Assembly: GCA_036496025.1 (NCBI GenBank)
Contig: DASXLW010000126.1
Coordinates: 1-22,047, forward strand
Source: PALSA-505 sp036496025
Lineage (GTDB): Bacteria > Actinomycetota > Actinomycetes > Streptosporangiales > Streptosporangiaceae
DNA length: 22,047 bases
Reading direction: 5' to 3'
Shown here: positions 1 to 5,871 of the stretch, in pieces
How the letters are laid out: every line of letters starts with the position of its first letter
Position numbering within the stretch: the stretch's first letter is position 1
Program-made: the position numbers and the translations under genes
Notes under the pieces: model-generated
What the model was told of the DNA's origin: nothing
Databases searched by the model: none
Seen by the model: only the letters and a program-made list of their open reading frames with translations

Positions 1-485
1 TAACGGTCGGATAGAAATATCGAGACTTTGTCCTAACGGCCGCTACGAATCCGCCGCGCCCAGGCTCGGGTATCTGGCGGTTGCCCGCCAGTGGTCCTGG
101 CGGATCGGCCGATACCTGATCTACGCCGGCGAAAGGTACACCCGGGGATTCGGGGAATTTACGGAAGCTGAAAATTTGGCAAATGTCGGATTTGTCGGGC
201 TCTTAGAGCGACCGCCTTCGAACAGGCGGCAGCGTCGATAGTCCGGTCATGCGAGATCGGGCTCGGCCGGGCAGCGGCCGCCCGGCAACAAGACATTGCG
301 GAGCGCCAATTTTCCGCTGCCGGTGCATCGGCGTCGGACTGCCCCAGTACCGCCCCCGGCTACGGCTGTTGTGCCGGGCACCCGGGGCGAGGCGGAAGAG
401 CCCAGCGGGGCTCCGGGTACCGTAACTCCGGACACGGTAGGAGCAACGACGGCCAGCCCCAGCCGTCAGTCGCGCATGGGGGGCG
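1..485. other. Gene-poor left edge with small hairpins
   Basis: No convincing complete gene lies here. Visible structures are a 7-bp stem with a 4-nt loop at 74-91, a 6-bp stem with loop TCGAAC at 212-229, and a loose inverted repeat TACCGT/ACGGTA at 418-439. The 212-229 hairpin superficially resembles a tRNA T-arm, but no matching acceptor, D-arm or anticodon arm surrounds it. The stretch around 150-205 is clearly richer in A/T than the rest of the window, as expected for a regulatory or non-coding region. I could assign no function. Confidence 0.5.
2..241 (+). CDS. Possible C-terminal end of a gene cut by the left edge
   Basis: The second forward frame is open from the first full codon to a TAG at 239-241, 79 codons, with no ATG inside. 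If real, it is the 3' end of a gene starting outside the window. The middle (about 35-155) has the G/C-rich third positions of local genes and encodes a Trp/Tyr/Arg-rich segment, but both ends use codons rare here (ATA, AGA, TTA, AAT). I recognise no family. It may be a degraded or foreign gene end, or a chance open frame. Confidence 0.2.
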   Translation, partial: NGRIEISRLCPNGRYESAAPRLGYLAVARQWSWRIGRYLIYAGERYTRGFGEFTEAENLANVGFVGLLERPPSNRRQRR

Positions 486-686
486 TCATCGGCCCCTGTG
501 CTGCGCTACGCGTAAGTCGCCTGAGTCCGCCTCGCGGCGCAAGACGTAGTGAATGCCGTCGTCGTCCTCGTAGATGTCATAGCCGCTGCGGGCGATCTCG
601 TCGAGAACTTCCCGCAGTCGCTTCTCCCGCAGCCGCTCCCTTAAGGAGATTCTCTTCCCCCGGTGCCTGACCATGTCCTTGCTCAC
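486..686 (-). CDS. Small charged hypothetical protein, 66 aa
   Basis: Unrecognised small protein. I start it at GTG 686 because a purine-rich AAGGGGGG lies about 6 nt upstream on the minus strand; an ATG four codons inside (674) is the alternative, and the longer 109-residue frame has no comparable support. The N-terminal half is an Arg/Lys/Glu-rich, probably helical segment (about residues 11-32). It is followed by an acidic Tyr/Asp patch (YDIYEDDDGIHYVLR, 36-50), which looks like a small alpha/beta fold. It contains two TTA leucine codons (residues 15 and 58), rare in this GC-rich genome. Function unknown; coding status is moderately supported by the biased composition and the ribosome-binding site. 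Confidence 0.55.
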   Translation of the reverse strand: MSKDMVRHRGKRISLRERLREKRLREVLDEIARSGYDIYEDDDGIHYVLRREADSGDLRVAQHRGR

Positions 687-845
687 GGATTGCCCCCCCT
701 TACCCCGCTCTTCGAGTGGACGCCTGACGGACCTGTCCGGATGACATCCGCCCCTCGTCCTACCTATCTCCGCTCTCCGCGTGCCGGCGACTGGCCGGCT
801 CCCTGCCCCGATCATGTCGTCGCTGCTCCGAGGTCCCCTGAGGGC

Positions 846-1211
846 TTAGGTCGTGTCGTCCTCACGAATCCAGCGCGGACGCCGGAAGAGACGGCCCAGC
901 CTGTCGTGCAGGCTCTGCCCCGAGTCCTGGAACGCGTCCACCCGGTACACCGGCGGCCCATCCGGCGCCGGCAGCCGGGCCGCCTGCGCGTCGTCGAGGC
1001 GGCATCGGATTTCGCTGCGAGTGATCAGCGCCACGTCATCGGCATCGATGAAGCGCAGCCCGGCCGCCGTGGTGACGACGATCCCGTCGAACACATCGAG
1101 CTCCGGGATCTGCAGCACGTGCTCCAGGGCGCCGATCTGCGTGCCCGCGCTGGTCAGCACCGGCGTCCCGCGCGCCGCGGCCTCATACGAAATAGCCGTG
1201 TCGTCCGTCAT
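846..1211 (-). CDS. PRC-barrel-like domain protein, 121 aa
   Basis: Small soluble protein whose residues about 13-75 have the beta-rich pattern of PRC-barrel domains: a short 'G-x-PVLTSAGTQIGALEHVL' opening, then VFDGIVVTTAAGLRFIDADDVALI. PRC barrels occur as RNA-binding modules (RimM) or as small stress/membrane-associated proteins; which applies here cannot be told. The C-terminal third (about 90-121) is polar and Arg/Asp-rich. ATG 1211 is chosen because it begins just before the domain and lies about 56 nt behind a good promoter; an in-frame ATG at 1250 would add 13 residues. The gene is divergent from trigger factor and lies 159 nt upstream of the 66-residue gene on the same strand. Confidence 0.7.
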   Translation of the reverse strand: MTDDTAISYEAAARGTPVLTSAGTQIGALEHVLQIPELDVFDGIVVTTAAGLRFIDADDVALITRSEIRCRLDDAQAARLPAPDGPPVYRVDAFQDSGQSLHDRLGRLFRRPRWIREDDTT

Positions 1212-1273
1212 CTCTGCTGGCCCCGTCTCGCCGCGAGGCGGCCCGGCCACCCGGGCCCGCCGGATCTGTGGAG

Positions 1274-1302
1274 ATTATCACCGGCCCTGCGGGCGTGATC
1301 AG
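1274..1302 (-). promoter_or_regulatory. Candidate sigma-70-type promoter for the PRC-barrel gene
   Basis: On the minus strand, CTGATC (1302-1297) and GATAAT (1279-1274) are separated by exactly 17 bp. The -10 matches TATAAT at five of six positions; the -35 is weak but keeps TGA. The predicted transcript would start near 1267, giving a leader of about 56 nt before ATG 1211. Sequence-based only. Confidence 0.5.
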
Positions 1303-1357
1303 ACCGCGGATGGTCCGGCGGAGGCCCCGCCGACACCCGGAGGGTGGCTGACTGGCC

Positions 1358-1363
1358 TAGACT
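1358..1363 (+). promoter_or_regulatory. Candidate -10 element (TAGACT) for tig
   Basis: TAGACT fits the actinobacterial TANNNT -10 pattern and resembles the hexamers before valS, folC and the radical SAM gene. No convincing -35 sits 16-18 bp upstream. Transcription from here would give a leader of about 80 nt before GTG 1451, containing a 21-codon open frame (GTG 1378 to TGA 1443) of doubtful meaning. Confidence 0.3.
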
Positions 1364-1450
1364 TGGCCGCCGTAGCCGTGAGTAACCAGTCATGCCCCGG
1401 GATGGCCAGCGTGCCGACTGCCTGGGCGGGGCACAGGGAGTGACGCCGAC

Positions 1451-2941
1451 GTGAAGACCGACGTCGAAGAGCTAAGCCCCACGCGGGTCAAGCTCTCCAT
1501 CGAGGTTCCGTTCGAGGAGCTGCAGTCAAGCCTGGACAAGGCGTACCGGGAGATCGCCCGCCAGGTGCGGGTGCCGGGCTTCCGGCCCGGCCGGGTGCCG
1601 CCGCGGATCATCGACCAGCGCTTCGGCCGCGGCCTGGTGCTGGAGCAGACCGTCAATGACGCCCTGCCCGAGCTGTACGGCAAGGCGCTCCAGGAGGGCG
1701 ACGTGGTCGCCCTGGGCCAGCCCGAGCTGGAGATCACCAAGCTCGACGACGGCAAGGAGCTCTCGTTCACCGCGGAGGTGGACATCCGGCCCAAGTTCGA
1801 GATGCCCGACCTCGAGGGCATGCCAGTCACCGTCGAGAACGCCGAGGTGAGCCCGGACGACGTCGAGGAATACCTCGCCGGCCTGCGAGAGCGCTTCGCC
1901 TCGCTCAAGGGTGTCGACCGGCCCGCGCAGTCCGGGGACTTCGTCTCCATCGACCTGTCCGCTTCCGTGGACGGCCAGAGCGTGGAGGATGCGCAGGCCA
2001 GCGGGCTGTCGTACGAGATCGGCACCGGGAGCCTGCTGGATGGGCTCGACGAGGCGCTGGAAGGCGTCACGGCCGGAGAGTCGAGGGAGTTCACCGCAGA
2101 ACTGCCCGGCGGGGCCCACTCCGGCGAGCAGGCCGAGGTCACGGTCACCGTGCACAGCGTCAAGGTCAAGGATCTGCCCGAGCTGGACGACGAGTTCGCA
2201 CAGGCCGCGAGCGAGTTCGACACGGTGGGCGAGCTACGCGCCGACACCAGGACCCAGCTCGAGGCCGCACGCCGCCTGCAGCAGGCCAGCCAGGCCCGGG
2301 AGCGGGCCCTCGACGTGCTGCTGGACAAGATCGACATCCCGTTGCCGGAAAAGGTGGTGGCGGCCGAGGCCGAGCACCGCCGCGAAGCGATGGTCGAGCA
2401 GCTCGAGCAGCTCGGTTCCAGCCTCGATGACTACCTGCAGTCGGCCGGCCGCACGCCCGCCGAGTTCGAAGCCGACCTGGAGCGCGACGCGCAGCGGGCG
2501 GTCAAGACGGGCTTCGTCCTCGACCAGCTGGCCCAGCAGGAGAAGCTGGGCGTCGATGCCCGCGAGATGACCGAGTTCGTGACCGACCAGGCGCGCCGGA
2601 TGCGCGTCGATCCCGACGTGCTCGCCAGGCAACTCGCTGACACCGGCCAGCTGGGTTCGGTGGCCTCCGAGGTGCTGCGCGGCAAGGCGCTCGACGTCAT
2701 CGCGCAGCGGGCCAAGGTTACCGACGAGGCAGGCCGGGAAGTGGACCTGCAGCCGCCCGCGGGCCAGGACGAGGCAGGCCAGGACGAGGCGGACCAGGAC
2801 GAGGCGGACCAGGACGAAGCGGACCAGGACGAAGCGGACCAGGAAGCCGCCGGCCAGGCCGCCGCAGCCGCCGACCAGGACCAAGACCAGGATCACGACC
2901 AGGATCAGGACGCCGAAGCCGCCGCGCAGGCGGGGCAGTAA
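1451..2941 (+). CDS. tig: Trigger factor (ribosome-associated chaperone, PPIase)
   Basis: Ribosome-bound chaperone that meets nascent chains at the exit tunnel. The 496 residues show the ribosome-binding domain (1 to about 145) with the signature loop GFRPGRVP at 43-50. A FKBP-type peptidyl-prolyl isomerase domain follows (about 155-240), then the helical C-terminal substrate-cradling domain (about 245-430). GTG 1451 is preceded by GGGAG with a 10-nt spacing. Oddity: after residue about 433 there is a Gln/Asp/Glu/Ala tail containing five QDEA[DG] pentapeptides (439-463), then DQ repeats. E. coli trigger factor is 432 residues and lacks this; other actinobacterial versions also have variable acidic tails. 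The gene appears monocistronic, with a weak hairpin after the stop. Confidence 0.97.
   Translation: MKTDVEELSPTRVKLSIEVPFEELQSSLDKAYREIARQVRVPGFRPGRVPPRIIDQRFGRGLVLEQTVNDALPELYGKALQEGDVVALGQPELEITKLDDGKELSFTAEVDIRPKFEMPDLEGMPVTVENAEVSPDDVEEYLAGLRERFASLKGVDRPAQSGDFVSIDLSASVDGQSVEDAQASGLSYEIGTGSLLDGLDEALEGVTAGESREFTAELPGGAHSGEQAEVTVTVHSVKVKDLPELDDEFAQAASEFDTVGELRADTRTQLEAARRLQQASQARERALDVLLDKIDIPLPEKVVAAEAEHRREAMVEQLEQLGSSLDDYLQSAGRTPAEFEADLERDAQRAVKTGFVLDQLAQQEKLGVDAREMTEFVTDQARRMRVDPDVLARQLADTGQLGSVASEVLRGKALDVIAQRAKVTDEAGREVDLQPPAGQDEAGQDEADQDEADQDEADQDEADQEAAGQAAAAADQDQDQDHDQDQDAEAAAQAGQ
2765..2839 (+). repeat. 15-bp tandem repeat, five copies, in the tig tail
   Basis: Five in-phase copies of CAGGACGAGGCGGAC or one-to-two-base variants, each encoding Gln-Asp-Glu-Ala-Asp (Gly in copy one). 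A degenerate sixth copy begins at 2840. A separate run of GACCAG-type units encoding Asp-Gln follows at about 2874-2910. Because the unit is a multiple of three, copy-number change would alter tail length without shifting frame. Confidence 0.9.
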
Positions 2942-2943
2942 CG

Positions 2944-2961
2944 CGGCCGGCTGCCCGGCCG
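2944..2961 (+). terminator. GC hairpin after tig, no U-tract
   Basis: Perfect 7-bp stem CGGCCGG/CCGGCCG with loop CTGC, beginning 2 nt after the tig stop. It lacks the T-run of a classical intrinsic terminator, as is common for actinobacterial hairpins. It could terminate, stabilise the 3' end, or be incidental. Confidence 0.35.
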
Positions 2962-2995
2962 TCCCGGTCGGGCGCGAGCCTGCCAACCGGCCCTG

Positions 2996-3009
2996 CGCCC
3001 ACAGCGAAC
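2996..3009 (+). promoter_or_regulatory. Candidate ClgR operator upstream of clpP1P2
   Basis: CGCCCACAGCGAAC agrees with the core CGCYNANRGCGWWS that I recall for ClgR, the activator of clp genes in Corynebacterium, Streptomyces and Mycobacterium. It lies 85 nt before the clpP1 start. A TATCGT hexamer at 3048-3053 could be the -10, putting the site's centre near -58, a usual position for an activator. The CGC/GCG core is short and the genome GC-rich, so chance occurrence is possible; position and gene context are the main support. Confidence 0.5.
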
Positions 3010-3093
3010 AGCGCGGAACGCAGGACGAACCGGCGACGGCAGCGCGTTATCGTCACTGTCAACGACACTAATTGCAGCGGAACAGGTGACCAA

Positions 3094-3813
3094 GTGAGCG
3101 ACGTGTCACACCCCCGCCCAGTCGCGCCCGGCGTGCTCGGCGCCGGCAGCGCGCACGACGATGGCGGCCGGATAGCGAAGACAGGGCAGACAGCCACGAC
3201 ATCCCGGCTGGCGGTGGCGCGGGTTACCGACGCCCCGGTCATGCCGTTCGGCGAGCAGGTGTTCCAGCGGCTGCTGCGGCACCGGGTCATCTTCCTCGGC
3301 ACCCAGGTGGACGAGGATCTCGCCAACCGGATCTGCGCCGAGCTGGTCCTGCTCGCCGCCGAAGACAGCGAGCGCGACATCAGCATCTACATCAACTCGC
3401 CCGGCGGCTCGGTCTACGCCGGCCTGGCCATCTACGACATGATGCAGTACGTCCCGAACGACGTCGCCACCTACGCGATGGGCATGGCCGCGTCGATGGG
3501 CCAGTTCCTGCTCTGCGCGGGTACCACGGGCAAGCGCTACGCGCTGCCGCACGCGCAGGTGCTCATGCACCAGCCTTCGGGCGGCATCGGCGGTACCGCG
3601 TCCGACATCACCATCCAGGCCGAGCAGATGCTCTACGTCAAGCACACCCTGGCCGAGCGCATCGCCATGCACACGGGCCAGCCGGTCGAGCAGATCGAGA
3701 CCGACTCCGACCGCGACCGCTGGTTCACCGCCGAGGAGGCCAAGGACTACGGCTTCGTCGACCACGTGATCCGCAGCGCCACCGAAGTCCCCTCGGAAGG
3801 ACCGGTCTCATGA
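3094..3813 (+). CDS. clpP1: ATP-dependent Clp protease proteolytic subunit 1
   Basis: Serine peptidase subunit of the barrel-shaped ClpP complex that degrades proteins fed by ClpX or ClpC. The triad is visible as Ser134 (in MAASMG), His159 (in LMHQP) and Asp208 (in DSDRDRW), with spacing equal to E. coli ClpP (25 and 49). INSPGGSVYAG at 100-110 is the conserved substrate/oxyanion strand region. The 239 residues include an extra ~45-residue polar N-terminal segment before the conserved core (PFGEQVFQRLL), probably propeptide or disordered. GTG 3094 has AGGTGA about 4 nt upstream; an internal start near residue 50 (VMPFGEQ) cannot be excluded. It overlaps clpP2 by 4 nt (ATGA), consistent with coupled synthesis of a mixed ClpP1P2 complex. 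Confidence 0.96.
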   Translation: MSDVSHPRPVAPGVLGAGSAHDDGGRIAKTGQTATTSRLAVARVTDAPVMPFGEQVFQRLLRHRVIFLGTQVDEDLANRICAELVLLAAEDSERDISIYINSPGGSVYAGLAIYDMMQYVPNDVATYAMGMAASMGQFLLCAGTTGKRYALPHAQVLMHQPSGGIGGTASDITIQAEQMLYVKHTLAERIAMHTGQPVEQIETDSDRDRWFTAEEAKDYGFVDHVIRSATEVPSEGPVS

Positions 3814-4508
3814 CCACCCCGCACGGAATCCACCCGGTCCGGGCCTTCGAGCCCGCGGGCCCGACCGCAGACCAGACCCGCCCGGCCCCGCAGTCGCGCT
3901 ACGTGCTGCCCTCGTTCGTCGAGCGCACCTCGTACGGGATCAAGGAGATGAACCCGTACAACAAGCTCTTCGAGGAGCGGATCATCTTCCTCGGCGTGCA
4001 GATCGACGACGCCTCGGCCAACGACGTGATGGCCCAGCTGCTCACCCTCGAGGCCATCGACCCGGACCGGGACATCCTGATCTACATCAACTCGCCCGGC
4101 GGCTCGATGACGTCGATGATGGCGATCTACGACACGATGCAGTTCATCCAGCCGGAAATCCAGACGTTCTGCATCGGCCAGGCCGCATCGGCGGCCGCGG
4201 TGCTGCTCGCCGCCGGCACCAAGGGCAAGCGGGCGGCGCTGCCGAACGCGCGCATCATGCTGCACCAGCCCGCCATGGAGAGCGGCTTCGGGCAGTCCAG
4301 CGACCTGGAGATCCAGGCCCGGGAGATCCTCCGGATGCGAACGTCGATGGAGAACGTGATCGCCAAGCACACCGAGAGGGACCCCGATCAGGTCCGCCGG
4401 GACATCGAGCGCGACCGGTTCTTCACCCCGGAAGAGGCGAAAGAGTACGGAATCGTGGATGATGTTCTGACGACCCTTAAGCGCCGCACCGAGGTAGGGT
4501 CGTCTTAG
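3810..4508 (+). CDS. clpP2: ATP-dependent Clp protease proteolytic subunit 2
   Basis: Second ClpP paralogue, 232 residues. The triad is Ser127 (GQAASAA), His152 (MLHQP) and Asp202 (ERDRFF); INSPGGSMTS sits at 93-102. In actinobacteria ClpP1 and ClpP2 form a hetero-tetradecamer, one ring of each. The N-terminus carries ~35 extra residues before RYVLPSFVERT, likely a processed propeptide. The ATG overlaps the clpP1 stop. ClpX follows after a 37-nt gap, with a TAGGGT at 4495-4500 (inside the 3' end of clpP2) as a possible separate -10 for clpX. Confidence 0.96.
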   Translation: MTTPHGIHPVRAFEPAGPTADQTRPAPQSRYVLPSFVERTSYGIKEMNPYNKLFEERIIFLGVQIDDASANDVMAQLLTLEAIDPDRDILIYINSPGGSMTSMMAIYDTMQFIQPEIQTFCIGQAASAAAVLLAAGTKGKRAALPNARIMLHQPAMESGFGQSSDLEIQAREILRMRTSMENVIAKHTERDPDQVRRDIERDRFFTPEEAKEYGIVDDVLTTLKRRTEVGSS

Positions 4509-4545
4509 CAGAGGTCTTGGCTCGTCCGGCTAAAGGAGTGATTGG

Positions 4546-5820
4546 GTGGCTCGCATCGGCGATGGCGGCGACCTGCTGAAGTGCTCGTTCTGTGGCAAGA
4601 GCCAGAAGCAGGTCAAGAAGCTAATTGCCGGACCCGGTGTATACATCTGCGACGAGTGCATCGATCTCTGCAACGAGATCATCGAGGAGGAGCTGTCCGA
4701 GCCGTCCGAGCTCAAGTGGGACAGCCTGCCCAAGCCCCGCGAGATCTATGAGTTCCTCGACGCCTACGTGATCGGCCAGGACAAGGCCAAGAAGGCGCTG
4801 TCCGTCGCGGTGTACAACCACTACAAGCGGGTCCAGTCCGGCGGCGACCGGCCCGGTGAGGAAGGCGTCGAGCTAGCCAAGTCCAACATCCTGCTGCTCG
4901 GCCCGACCGGCTCCGGCAAGACCCTGCTGGCGCAGACCCTGGCCCGGCTGCTCAACGTCCCGTTCGCCATCGCCGACGCGACCGCGCTCACCGAGGCCGG
5001 GTACGTCGGCGAGGATGTCGAGAACATCCTGCTCAAGCTCATCCAGGCGGCCGACTACGACGTCAAGAAGGCCGAGACGGGCATCATCTACATCGACGAG
5101 ATCGACAAGATAGCCCGCAAGAGCGAGAACCCCTCGATCACCAGGGACGTCTCCGGCGAGGGCGTACAGCAGGCGCTGCTGAAGATCCTGGAGGGCACCA
5201 CCGCGAGCGTGCCGCCGCAAGGCGGCCGCAAGCACCCGCACCAGGAGTTCATCCAGATCGACACGACCAACGTCCTGTTCATCTGCGGCGGGGCGTTCGC
5301 CGGCCTGGAGAAGATCATCGAGCAGCGGGTGGGCAAGAACGGGATCGGCTTCAGCGCCGTGATCAGGGTGCGCAACGACAATGCCACCTCCGACGCGTTC
5401 GCCGACATCATGCCGGAGGACCTGCTCAAGTTCGGCATGATCCCGGAGTTCGTCGGCCGGCTTCCGGTGATCACCAGCGTGCACAACCTCAACCGGGAGG
5501 CGCTGATCCGCATCCTGACCGAGCCGCGCAACGCGCTGGTCCGGCAGTACCGGCGGCTGTTCGAGCTGGACAACGTGGATCTCGAGTTCACCGACGACGC
5601 GCTCGAGGCCGTCGCCGACCAGGCCAACCTGCGCGGCACCGGCGCGCGCGGGCTGCGGGCGATCCTCGAGGAAGTGCTGCTGTCGGTGATGTACGAGGTG
5701 CCGAGCCGCAAGGACGTCGAGCGCGTCGTGATCACCCAGGAAGCGGTGCTCGAGCACGTCAACCCGACGCTGGTGCCGCGGGACGTGTCCCGCCGCACCC
5801 CCCGCGAGAAGTCCGCATAA
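4546..5820 (+). CDS. clpX: ATP-dependent Clp protease ATP-binding subunit ClpX
   Basis: AAA+ unfoldase that recognises tagged substrates and threads them into ClpP1P2. Domains in order: a four-cysteine zinc-binding domain (Cys13, Cys16, Cys35, Cys38); Walker A GPTGSGKT (119-126); pore loop GYVG (152-155); Walker B IIYIDE (180-185); RKH loop (228-230); IGF ClpP-docking tripeptide (267-269); arginine finger in EFVGR (Arg305); sensor-2 GARGLR (366-371). At 424 residues it is full length. GTG 4546 is fixed by a strong AAAGGAGTGA 4-13 nt upstream and by the start of the zinc domain. All functional motifs are intact. Confidence 0.98.
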   Translation: MARIGDGGDLLKCSFCGKSQKQVKKLIAGPGVYICDECIDLCNEIIEEELSEPSELKWDSLPKPREIYEFLDAYVIGQDKAKKALSVAVYNHYKRVQSGGDRPGEEGVELAKSNILLLGPTGSGKTLLAQTLARLLNVPFAIADATALTEAGYVGEDVENILLKLIQAADYDVKKAETGIIYIDEIDKIARKSENPSITRDVSGEGVQQALLKILEGTTASVPPQGGRKHPHQEFIQIDTTNVLFICGGAFAGLEKIIEQRVGKNGIGFSAVIRVRNDNATSDAFADIMPEDLLKFGMIPEFVGRLPVITSVHNLNREALIRILTEPRNALVRQYRRLFELDNVDLEFTDDALEAVADQANLRGTGARGLRAILEEVLLSVMYEVPSRKDVERVVITQEAVLEHVNPTLVPRDVSRRTPREKSA

Positions 5821-5857
5821 GCTCCTCGCAACCGCCGCTAGTACCTCTCCCAGTCCG

Positions 5858-5863
5858 TAGACT
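5858..5863 (+). promoter_or_regulatory. Candidate -10 (TAGACT) for a near-leaderless valS mRNA
   Basis: TAGACT ends 8 nt before GTG 5872. With the usual 6-7 nt from -10 to transcription start, the mRNA would begin at or just before the start codon. No purine-rich ribosome-binding site lies before the GTG, which fits a leaderless message. The -35 is not recognisable. Confidence 0.45.
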
Positions 5864-5871
5864 CACCTGAC

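Noticed and set aside
199..240. Possible tRNA, from the TTCGAAC loop
   Set aside because: The loop between the CCGCC/GGCGG stems is 8 nt rather than 7, and no acceptor, D or anticodon stems can be built around it on either strand.
296..670. 124-codon plus-strand frame at the left edge
   Set aside because: It overlaps the better-supported 66-residue gene in antisense, has Arg/Pro/Ser shadow composition and no ribosome-binding site.
2765..2910. Short tandem repeats in tig as a CRISPR-like array
   Set aside because: Units are 15 bp and 6 bp, contiguous without spacers, and encode an acidic tail in frame; this is a coding minisatellite.
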